From contig CAZOVL010000003.1 in NCBI GenBank assembly GCA_964583185.1, positions 1 through 64,000 on the forward strand: a DNA stretch of 64,000 nucleotides, written 5' to 3'. This document shows, piece after piece, positions 1 to 6,977 of the stretch (positions are counted from its first letter, which is position 1; every line of letters begins with the position of its first letter). This DNA comes from Bacteroides_E sp964583185. GTDB taxonomy: Bacteria; Bacteroidota; Bacteroidia; Bacteroidales; Bacteroidaceae. The position numbers and the translations under genes are program-made. The notes beneath the pieces were generated by a model, which saw only the letters and a program-made list of their open reading frames with translations, was not told where the DNA came from and did no database searches.

Positions 1-159
1 GTAAATAATGGCACATTAGATCGAAAGGTTTATGAAAGTTACCTGAAGCTCCAAAAGGAAATGTGGCACTTTTCTACTTCAGAACATGAAAAACGTAAAA
101 GGGGGAAGTCTTTTGCAAAATTACTAGACGAGGTAAAGAAACGTAAGGCTAATTCTTAA
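1..159 (+). CDS. C-terminal end of an RsgA-like ribosome-associated GTPase (5' truncated by window)
   Basis: An open frame enters from the window edge and stops at TAA 157-159, leaving 52 residues. It contains YESYLKLQKE followed by a very basic tail (KRKRGKSF...KKRK). A tyrosine-rich 'YxSYLKLQKE' stretch followed by a lysine-rich tail is typical of the C-terminus of the longer RsgA/YjeQ-type circularly permuted GTPases that act in 30S subunit maturation. The GTPase motifs and zinc knuckle lie outside the window, so the assignment rests on the tail only. It is followed by about 130 bases of AT-rich sequence without a recognisable gene, then by mobile-element debris. Confidence 0.5.
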   Translation, partial: VNNGTLDRKVYESYLKLQKEMWHFSTSEHEKRKRGKSFAKLLDEVKKRKANS

Positions 160-293
160 TCTTTTATTTATACAGTGTGATATTCTTTGAGAGGATATCT
201 ACACTGTTGTTCTTTTTTATTGTTTTTAATTGTCGGTTCTTTGTCTTACCAATTGATTGGAGTTAATCAATTATTAATTTCAAAATAAGGAAT

Positions 294-1017
294 TATGTAT
301 TTAGACAACTAAGATTTCATTAATTGGATGGAAAAGCTATCCATGAAACATACGGAAGGCTTTATCAATCTCACAGAAGAAAATTTGTATAAATCACAAG
401 TCATTAAAGATATTGATAACAATAAAGCTCAATAATTGAAAACAGATGCCAAGTTTTACGCTATCCATATCAGCCCATCCGCAAAGGAACTGCAAGCAAT
501 GGGAACTACCGAACAGGATCAAGCCAAAGCCATGAAGCGGTATATTCGTGAAGTGGTTATTCCTGAATATGCAAAGAATTTCAATAAAGAATTATCGGCA
601 GAGGATATAAAATTCTACGGTAAGATACATTTCAGTCGGGACAGGTCAAACAATGAGTTGAATATGCACAGCCATTTGACTGTCAGTCGGAAAGACCAGA
701 CCAATAAAATTAAGCTCTCGCCATTGACCAATCATCGTAACACGAAGAAAGGAATTATTAAAGGAGGATTTGATAGGACTAATTTGTTCCAACAAGTCGA
801 AAAAGGTTTTGATAAGCTGTTCAGTTATGCCCGACCATTAAACGAAAGCTTTGAGTATTATAATACGATGAAGAATGGAAGTATAGATGAGCAGATTAAA
901 ATGCAAGAAAAAGTGTTTACCCTTGAAAAAGCAAATACGCAGATAGGCTTAAATGTAGATGTGAAGGTGAGAAAGGAAGAGCTAAAGATGCAAAAGAAGA
1001 AGACGGAACACAATTAA
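294..1017 (+). pseudogene. Degenerate mobilisation relaxase (DUF5712/MobB-like), N-terminus broken
   Basis: The readable body runs from just after an in-frame TAA (433-435) to 1017. It resembles the Bacteroidales mobilisation/relaxase family DUF5712: a DAKFYAIHISPS segment, then HSHLTVSRKDQ and a basic C-terminal helix. The same frame continues upstream of the TAA for about 30 codons (ending DIDNNKAQ) and matches where the family N-terminus should be. A further start-like ATG at 294 in another frame encodes only MYLDN before a stop. The gene therefore carries at least one nonsense codon and probably a frameshift or deletion at the 5' end, and the first beta strand and active-site region are not intact. 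It marks a decayed mobilisable element next to the defence genes. Confidence 0.6.
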
Positions 1018-1180
1018 AGCTTTAGAAATAACTTTTAAATATTCAGCGTATACTTCTGTGCCACATAGTCTATCTTGTTCTCTTAACCATCATATATGTA
1101 AAAGTTCTAGAAATCATACAAATTTAACTCAGTTAAAGTGTTATATTTGTCAGTTAAGCAAATCAATTAATGAAATAGTT

Positions 1181-2524
1181 ATGGTTGAATTAAATCCAAA
1201 CATAGTTAATGCTGATCCAGCAAAGGGTTTCTTTGTTTCAATGTTAATCAAAGATATAACTCTAAGAGATGCCATTGGTGATTTAGTAGACAATGCTGTT
1301 GATGCAATTAAGGAAAGAGCAGAAGGTCAAAGTGACTTGAGTGGATTCAGAATAGATATTAAGCTAGGGAAAACATATTTTTCTATTGACGACAATGGAT
1401 ATGGAATGGAGGCTGAAATAGCAAGAACAACGGCTTTTAATTTTGGAAAAGCTGATAAGCATAAGTTAATTGATAATTCTATAGGCCAATTTGGTATTGG
1501 AATGAAGAGAGCCTTTTTTAAAATAGGCAATAATATTCAAGTCAAATCAGTTTCCAAAACATCAAAATTTGAGATTGAGATTGACGTCCCTAACTGGCTT
1601 AAAAAACCTCAAAAATGGGAATATGAATTTAAAGAAGGAACTTTAGAAGAAGGAATAAAAAATCCGCCTTCGAAAACTGGATTTTATGTGAAAATCACCA
1701 ATTTAAGCAAAGATACTCAAATTAGTTTTAGTGATCCAACATTTATCGACCAACTTCGTAAAGAGATTCAATATGAACACATGCTCAATATAAATAAAGG
1801 ACTTGAGATAATTATTGACGGCTATACTCTCCAAACTACCGCAATAGATTTAGTTTTCGATGAAATAATAAAACCTACATATTGGGAAAAATTAGAAGGT
1901 GACCAAAGCGTTAAAGTTTTAGCAGGCATATCCACTAAAGATGATGAAGATGGTGGTTGGTATATCTTTTGCAATGATCGATTGATTATAGCTAAAAATA
2001 AAACAGAAGAAACTGTATGGACTGGTAGTAAAGGTGATGGAGTACCTTTATGGCATGCACAGTATCATCGTTTTAGAGGATATGTTTTTTTTGAGGCAAA
2101 GGACTCTTCAATGCTACCTTGGAATACCACAAAAACGGGTATGGATTTAGATTCGCCGTACTACAAGAAGGTTAGAAATAAAATGATTTCTATGACACGA
2201 CAAGTCATGGATTTGTTAGATAAGCTAAAAACAGAAAAAGAAAAAGATAATCCTGAAGAAAACCAAACTTTAAACAAAGCCGTTGAACAAAGTTTGAATA
2301 ACCCAATATCCGTGGTTCAAGCCCTTGCTAAGACATCTGAACTTACGACAAAGTTCGTATTTCCCGTAAATCTATTTAACCCTCCTAAAAAGACGAACTT
2401 AGTCAACATTTCTTATCAAGTATCAAAGGATAAATTTAATAAAGCAAAAGAGAACCTCAGGGTCTCAACAGCCAAAGATGTTGGTCTACAGACATTTAAT
2501 TATTATATTGATAATGAATTATAA
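1181..2524 (+). CDS. GHKL (HSP90/MutL/MORC-like) ATPase of a restriction-modification-type module
   Basis: Predicted 447-residue ATPase of the gyrase/Hsp90/histidine kinase/MutL fold. The N-box is GDLVDNAVDA (about residues 33-42), G1 is DDNGYGM (70-76) and G2 is GQFGIGMKRAF (102-112), so nucleotide binding looks intact. The position usually held by the catalytic glutamate just before VDN is Asp34. A GHKL plus S5-like core fills residues 1-370, and the C-terminal 80 residues are basic and helix-rich. The ATG at 1181 is preferred over the GTG at 1058: it starts just before the conserved NIVNADPAKGFFVSML segment, and the upstream extension has no family character. The gene lies 6 bp from the next one and is co-oriented with a DNA methyltransferase. 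GHKL ATPases near DNA methylases have been described as restriction-modification components related to eukaryotic MORC proteins; the role here is inferred. Confidence 0.75.
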   Translation: MVELNPNIVNADPAKGFFVSMLIKDITLRDAIGDLVDNAVDAIKERAEGQSDLSGFRIDIKLGKTYFSIDDNGYGMEAEIARTTAFNFGKADKHKLIDNSIGQFGIGMKRAFFKIGNNIQVKSVSKTSKFEIEIDVPNWLKKPQKWEYEFKEGTLEEGIKNPPSKTGFYVKITNLSKDTQISFSDPTFIDQLRKEIQYEHMLNINKGLEIIIDGYTLQTTAIDLVFDEIIKPTYWEKLEGDQSVKVLAGISTKDDEDGGWYIFCNDRLIIAKNKTEETVWTGSKGDGVPLWHAQYHRFRGYVFFEAKDSSMLPWNTTKTGMDLDSPYYKKVRNKMISMTRQVMDLLDKLKTEKEKDNPEENQTLNKAVEQSLNNPISVVQALAKTSELTTKFVFPVNLFNPPKKTNLVNISYQVSKDKFNKAKENLRVSTAKDVGLQTFNYYIDNEL

Positions 2525-2530
2525 CGATAT

Positions 2531-3499
2531 ATGGCTAGCTTTGAGAAAATTAATTATAATTTGAGACCGAATAAGTCTATTGAGCGTAAAATGATTTGTG
2601 AAGCTTTATCTAGATTGTCATTTGTTGATGATTTGAGAAACTACAGATATATTGGATTTGGCTCTACTTATTTTACAGACTTTAGCTTATTCCATAAGCA
2701 ATTAGGAATAACGAATTTGGTGAGCATAGAAAGTGTAAAGGGTAAAGAAGAAAGATTTGAGTTTAACAAACCTTTTTCTTGTATTCAAATCATATATGGT
2801 GAGGCAACTACTCTTCTACCCAATTTAGAACTAAATAGTCAAAGAAATATCATATGGCTAGATTATGATGGAGTTATAGAAGATTATATGTTCAGCGACA
2901 TAGATACCGTCGTTTCTAATGCAATGGAAGGTAGTGTATTTATGCTATCCTTAAATGTAGAGCCTTTTTCAGGAGATAAAGAAGAAAGACTCAAATGTCT
3001 TATAGAGAAAGTGGGTAAACAGCGAATTCCAATTGAGTTTCAGACAAAAAATCTAAATTCTAGAAACCTAGTTAAAGTAGTGTACAGAATGATTAATATG
3101 CAGATTAACAAATCTCTTTCGGAACGCAACGGAAATAATGTAAATAAAATTGAATATAAACAGATGTTCAATTATCTATATAAAGATGGAGCTAAAATGC
3201 TTACAGTTGGGGGAATCATTTTTAGTGCAGAGCAAAGAAAGCAAATAAATAAGATGAAATTACATGAACTTAATCACATAAAAGAAGAAGGCGAGCAATA
3301 TAAAATACAATGCCCTAATCTTACGTATAAGGAAGTTCATTTATTAAATAACTTATTACCCTGTGATATCAAGGTTAATCCCAATAATGGAAAAATAACA
3401 AACAAAGAATTTAAGAAAATACATCTTAATCATAGCGATATAAAAGATTACGCTGAAATTTATAGATACTATCCAAATTACGCTGAAACAAATTTATGA
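2531..3499 (+). CDS. Putative SAM-dependent methyltransferase-like protein in the GHKL/Dcm module
   Basis: A 322-residue soluble protein with no signal peptide. The N-terminal half reads as a Rossmann methyltransferase: a glycine-containing first loop YIGFGSTYFTDF (residues 40-51), an acidic end of strand 2 (SIES, 65-68) and a motif IV-like strand NIIWLDYDG (106-114) with Asp111 and Asp113. The C-terminal third, about 190-322, has no motif I recognise. It resembles what I remember of a Pfam family of 'putative O-methyltransferases', whose target is unknown; I cannot confirm the match. It sits between the GHKL ATPase (6-bp gap) and the cytosine methyltransferase (4-bp ATGA overlap), so all three are almost certainly co-translated. 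It may modify DNA or a protein, or act as the effector. No nuclease motif was recognised. Confidence 0.55.
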   Translation: MASFEKINYNLRPNKSIERKMICEALSRLSFVDDLRNYRYIGFGSTYFTDFSLFHKQLGITNLVSIESVKGKEERFEFNKPFSCIQIIYGEATTLLPNLELNSQRNIIWLDYDGVIEDYMFSDIDTVVSNAMEGSVFMLSLNVEPFSGDKEERLKCLIEKVGKQRIPIEFQTKNLNSRNLVKVVYRMINMQINKSLSERNGNNVNKIEYKQMFNYLYKDGAKMLTVGGIIFSAEQRKQINKMKLHELNHIKEEGEQYKIQCPNLTYKEVHLLNNLLPCDIKVNPNNGKITNKEFKKIHLNHSDIKDYAEIYRYYPNYAETNL

Positions 3500-4782
3500 A
3501 TAACAAAAATAAAGCCAAATATACTGTAATCGATTTATTTGCGGGTGCGGGTGGATTTGGATTAGGCTTTCAATTAGCTGATGATAAATACGATCTTATT
3601 TGCTCTCTAGAAGTTGATAAATGGGCAGTAGAAACATTAAAAGCAAATAATACACATAATCAAATTATAATACACGGGGATATTAGAAAATACAATACAA
3701 CTGAAAAGATTTCAGAAATATGTCCAATACAGCCTGATGTAATAATCGGAGGGCCTCCTTGTCAAGGGTTTAGTAATGCTTCGAGAAAAAAAGATCCATC
3801 AGACCCTAGAAATTCTTTATTCAAGAATTATGCTCAATGGGTTAAGGCTTTAAAACCTAAAGTTTTTGTGATGGAGAATGTGCGAGGCTTACTTACAGGA
3901 AAAAATGAAAAAGGAGAAAAAGTAATTGATATAATAATAAAAACCTTCAAGAAAATAGGGTATAATGTTAATATTTGGGAACTAAATGCAGCAAACTATG
4001 GCGTGCCACAAGTCCGCGAACGAATTTTTATTGTTGGGAGTCTGGATGGCTCATTGCTTACCCCTCCACCTATCACACACTATATGCCTAGTCAGCAGGA
4101 AGAGTTAAATGTTAATCAGAGACAATTAAAGCAGGCCATTACTGTCATTCAAGCTATTGGCGATCTCCCCATATTAAAAGCAGGAGAAGGATCTGAAATA
4201 GGAGAATATAATAATGATCCAACTTCACATTTTCAAAAGATGTGTAGAAATGAATCTTCTACTTTGTATAATCATGTAACAATGCGCCATACAAAAAGAA
4301 TTGTAGAGCGTTATCAGAAGATCCTAGAAGGGCAAACCCTTTCTGAAATTCCGGCAGAACTGCAAGTAAGAAAGCGTAATGGGAATGGAGAATTATCTGA
4401 TACTGTATTCAGCTCAAACTATAGGCACTTGAAGCCTGAAATGGTTTCATATACTATACCTGCATCTTTTTATTCAAACTTTATTCATCCTAATCAACCA
4501 AGAAATATAACATCAAGAGAAGCTGCAAGACTACAATCATTCCCTGATTATTATATTTTTAAAGGTAAAAGAACTCAAATCTCCTCAAAGCTACTTACCC
4601 AATTGGGCAAACATGATGAAAACTATCTATCTCAATATAATCAGATAGGTAATGCTGTTCCTCCTTTATTAGCAAAAGCAATCGCATTAAGAATAGTTGC
4701 CCATTTAGAAACAAAGGGAGCCGCAGATAATGGGAAAACAGACAAAATAAATACGATATTACATGCATTTCAAATGCAATAA
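3496..4782 (+). CDS. DNA (cytosine-5-)-methyltransferase
   Basis: A 428-residue C5-MTase with the family motifs in order: motif I DLFAGAGGFGLGF (residues 13-25), motif IV GGPPCQGFS with nucleophile Cys89, motif VI MENVRG with Glu127, motif VIII NYGVPQVRERIF, motif IX SREAARLQSFP and motif X QIGNAVPPLLAKAIA. The target-recognition region lies between motifs VIII and IX (about residues 200-340) and does not identify the target sequence. All catalytic residues are present, so the enzyme should be active. Its ATG overlaps the stop of the preceding gene (ATGA). No recognisable restriction endonuclease follows; the next 140 bases hold only a short broken frame. It is either the modification half of a restriction system whose effector is the GHKL or putative methyltransferase protein, or a remnant of a larger locus. 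Confidence 0.92.
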   Translation: MNNKNKAKYTVIDLFAGAGGFGLGFQLADDKYDLICSLEVDKWAVETLKANNTHNQIIIHGDIRKYNTTEKISEICPIQPDVIIGGPPCQGFSNASRKKDPSDPRNSLFKNYAQWVKALKPKVFVMENVRGLLTGKNEKGEKVIDIIIKTFKKIGYNVNIWELNAANYGVPQVRERIFIVGSLDGSLLTPPPITHYMPSQQEELNVNQRQLKQAITVIQAIGDLPILKAGEGSEIGEYNNDPTSHFQKMCRNESSTLYNHVTMRHTKRIVERYQKILEGQTLSEIPAELQVRKRNGNGELSDTVFSSNYRHLKPEMVSYTIPASFYSNFIHPNQPRNITSREAARLQSFPDYYIFKGKRTQISSKLLTQLGKHDENYLSQYNQIGNAVPPLLAKAIALRIVAHLETKGAADNGKTDKINTILHAFQMQ

Positions 4783-4921
4783 CTAACTTTTAGAGGAAGT
4801 GACATAGGAGATATGCTAAATTTCGAATTTTAAGATATATAAAACATCAAATAAGCGAACAGGAACATGATCTTTTAAGAAACAAATTAGATCCTGATTG
4901 ATATTCTATAAAGAGGAATTT
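4783..4921. other. Short intergenic stretch with a broken reading frame
   Basis: After the methyltransferase stop, the + strand carries a short frame from about 4811 to 4902 that reads like the end of a helical protein (KHQISEQEHDLLRNKLDPD then TGA). A stop precedes it and no start codon is visible. I do not recognise the family. It may be the tail of a lost gene of the defence module or of a mobile element. Confidence 0.3.
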
Positions 4922-5578
4922 CTATTGATGGGTATTTATCTCCTCCACAAAATCCAATTTTATCAGCTCCCATTCTTTCCCTTTTAGGCAGATAGGATCA
5001 ATATCTTCGTCAGCAGAAGCGAAATCTGTAAAATTGGCAATAATTTGATCTCGCTCATGGGTGTATTCGTGTCGCTGTTGATGTAGGTCAAGCATTTGAG
5101 AGATAGAGTAGGTATCCAAAAGCTCGTGTAAATCCCAAAAGTCTTTTTTGCGACCACTACGAGAAACAACATCAACTTTCATAGCTACAACATCATTAAG
5201 ACTAACAATCCGAATGTTGTCAATAATATCGCAAGGATCAATTATCTCGTCATGATAGTACAAATCAACTTTCATATTTTCATCCTCCGATTCTCCAACA
5301 TAATAAGAGCGACCAAAGCCGACAATATTTGAAGTGTCTGTGCAATGGTAGTATTTATAGTTTTCTAGAAAGAATTTTTCGTAGACAGAAAAATCTAAAC
5401 TTCCATAAGGGGCATTAGTAAATAAGTCTATATCAACCGAGATTCTATACCCTAATCGTAAACTTAACGAAGTGCCACCAACCAAGTAGAAAGGCTCAAA
5501 CATAGGGTTAGCCATAATCTCATCAAGTACCTTTCTTAGTAATGGTGTAACTGTTTCGTAGTGAAGTTTGATAGCCAT
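4922..5578 (-). CDS. AbiEii/AbiGii-type nucleotidyltransferase toxin
   Basis: A 218-residue protein with the nucleotidyltransferase signature of the AbiEii toxin family: GGTSLSLRLGYRISVDIDLF, where GGTS (residues 34-37) is followed by the metal-binding pair Asp49 and Asp51. A later basic segment SRSGRKKDFWDLHELL matches the K-x2-D-x2-DL motif that follows in this family. Such proteins transfer nucleotides to an RNA or protein target; some act in abortive infection. The ATG at 5578 follows the upstream antitoxin-like gene by 11 bp in the same orientation. The usual partner is the winged-helix protein AbiEi; here the partner is an XRE/HigA-like regulator. The family assignment is firm, the toxic activity is inferred. 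Confidence 0.8.
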   Translation of the reverse strand: MAIKLHYETVTPLLRKVLDEIMANPMFEPFYLVGGTSLSLRLGYRISVDIDLFTNAPYGSLDFSVYEKFFLENYKYYHCTDTSNIVGFGRSYYVGESEDENMKVDLYYHDEIIDPCDIIDNIRIVSLNDVVAMKVDVVSRSGRKKDFWDLHELLDTYSISQMLDLHQQRHEYTHERDQIIANFTDFASADEDIDPICLKGKEWELIKLDFVEEINTHQ

Positions 5579-5589
5579 TGCTTTGCGTT

Positions 5590-6021
5590 CTATTTAGTTG
5601 ATAGATTGTAATATCGGGTAATCTCCTCTATTTCGTCTTTGCTACCCCTTTCAAAAACTCGCTTGATGACTGCATTTTTATATTTGCCCCAATTGATTTT
5701 ATTAAAATCAGTATCCCAAAATAGAGATTTGCGAATACGAGGAGCTTCGGAATAAATACTAGCTAATTCTTTGTATTGTACTATATCGTAATGAGTCTGG
5801 AGAATGGCAAAGAAACCCTCTTCATAGCCCAATGCCATATCTAACTTTATAGCTTGCTCAGTAGTCAGATTACGTCTGCCTGCAATAATAGCATTAATCG
5901 TTTGAAATGGGATAGCCGTTTCCTCAGCCAATGCACGTTGAGTGAGATTCTTCTTTTTCAATTCCCTTTCAATGAACTTTCCAGGATGAATGCCTTTTAT
6001 TATGTCAATAAGATTATTCAT
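5590..6021 (-). CDS. XRE-family (HigA-like) antitoxin/transcriptional regulator
   Basis: A 143-residue protein with an N-terminal helix-turn-helix of the HigA/VapI type: IHPGKFIERELKKKNLTQ and LAEETAIPFQTINAIIAGRR (residues about 11-50), then the NLTTEQAIKLDMALG helix. The C-terminal 75 residues are charged and probably contact the toxin. The ATG at 6021 is chosen over one at 6099 for two reasons: MNNLIDIIKGIHPG is the usual family N-terminus, and a Bacteroidetes -7 box lies at 6038-6045, which would put the transcription start downstream of the 6099 codon. It is the first gene of an operon with the AbiEii-type protein and probably represses its own promoter. Confidence 0.8.
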   Translation of the reverse strand: MNNLIDIIKGIHPGKFIERELKKKNLTQRALAEETAIPFQTINAIIAGRRNLTTEQAIKLDMALGYEEGFFAILQTHYDIVQYKELASIYSEAPRIRKSLFWDTDFNKINWGKYKNAVIKRVFERGSKDEIEEITRYYNLSTK

Positions 6022-6037
6022 AAAACTATGCTTTCTA

Positions 6038-6045
6038 CAAAGATA
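6038..6045 (-). promoter_or_regulatory. Bacteroidetes -7 box for the antitoxin-toxin operon
   Basis: On the minus strand the sequence reads TATCTTTG, an exact match to the TAnnTTTG -7 element, 17 bases upstream of the chosen ATG at 6021. No clear TTTG is seen at the -33 position. It supports the internal start of the XRE gene. Confidence 0.5.
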
Positions 6046-6173
6046 AACAAAGACATAAGCTCTATTAGTCAGTAGATTAGCAGGATTTTTTCTTTTCACC
6101 TAACCACTAGAATTCATCAAAAGAAAGTAATGAAGTGAAAAACAAGTTAGGATATTCAGTTTTTTGAAAGAAA

Positions 6174-6214
6174 ACCCCTAACATGGCATGGTCAATGGTT
6201 CTTGTTAGGGATTT
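6174..6214 (-). terminator. Hairpin terminator downstream of ric (possibly bidirectional)
   Basis: Inverted repeat CCCTAACA (6176-6183) and TGTTAGGG (6203-6210) just beyond the stop of the di-iron repair gene. On the minus strand it is followed by GGTTTTCTTT; on the plus strand by ATTTTTAT. It separates the hcp-ric operon from the toxin-antitoxin operon. Confidence 0.6.
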
Positions 6215-6236
6215 TTATACACACTACTTTCAGAAC

Positions 6237-6977
6237 TTATCTACAAAGCTCTTGTAATTTTATTGCTTTGGGAAACAATATGTTATTTTCTACATGGATG
6301 TGAATATGTAGATTATCCTCAAATTGTTTTAACTCCTCCAATACTAACTTGTAAGATGCACAGGCATGAGGCGGAATGCTATATGAATTGGTCAATTCTG
6401 ATATCACTCTAAATCTGGCACCTTCGTCATTATGCTCTTGTTGCATCACTCTGATGGGGTTTTCTATGCTTCCACAATGAAACTCGGGTAAAGATGCTCC
6501 TCTTTGATGGGTGTTTAATATCTCCATAATAAAAGGGAATAAGATGTTCTCTTCTTTTGCCAGATGCTCGTTCAAATCAACCAATGATGCTGCAAATAGA
6601 GATTGGACTTCTCTCAGATGAGGGTCAGTATTGCCATGAGCCTTGACTACTTTCCCTATCAATTCATATATTTTGTTACCTTCTGTCTTAATATAGTTAT
6701 GATGGAATTTGAAAATGTAATCAATCAGTAGGTCTAGTGACCAAGCATCAAAATTCAAAGCTCTAACAATCACTGTATCCGAAGTGTTTACAGCATTCAA
6801 ATCTCTGACCAGCTCTTTAATATCGACTCCCACCATTTTTACAGCCTCTAAAAGAAGGATATCTCCTCCACAACAAAAATCTATTCCGTGGGTTTGAAAT
6901 ACTTTTGCATATGCTATATTCTGACTAACTATTTCGCCCACAGTTAGCCCTTCAAGTTTATTCATTAGGCTATCCAT
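6237..6977 (-). CDS. ric: Iron-sulfur cluster repair di-iron protein (RIC/YtfE/ScdA)
   Basis: Cytoplasmic protein that repairs iron-sulfur clusters damaged by nitric oxide or oxidants. The N-terminal ScdA domain carries the adjacent cysteines of FCCGG (Cys35-Cys36). The hemerythrin-like domain follows, with histidines in FKFHHNY, EENILFPF and HIHIHVENNILFPKA expected to bind the di-iron centre. The ORF from ATG 6977 encodes 246 residues, overlapping the end of hcp by 13 bp. An alternative ATG at 6965 shares one base with the hcp stop (TAATG arrangement) and starts MNKLEGLTVGEIV, which also fits the family. Either way it is translationally coupled to hcp, and both probably answer to the divergent Crp/Fnr regulator. 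Confidence 0.9.
   Translation of the reverse strand: MDSLMNKLEGLTVGEIVSQNIAYAKVFQTHGIDFCCGGDILLLEAVKMVGVDIKELVRDLNAVNTSDTVIVRALNFDAWSLDLLIDYIFKFHHNYIKTEGNKIYELIGKVVKAHGNTDPHLREVQSLFAASLVDLNEHLAKEENILFPFIMEILNTHQRGASLPEFHCGSIENPIRVMQQEHNDEGARFRVISELTNSYSIPPHACASYKLVLEELKQFEDNLHIHIHVENNILFPKAIKLQELCR

Noticed and set aside
1058..1180. N-terminal extension of the GHKL ATPase from a GTG start
   Set aside because: The extension is Cys/Ser/His-rich and unlike the family; ATG 1181 fits the conserved N-terminus.
6022..6099. N-terminal extension of the XRE antitoxin
   Set aside because: The extension overlaps a -7 promoter box, so it would not be transcribed from that promoter, and it lacks family similarity.
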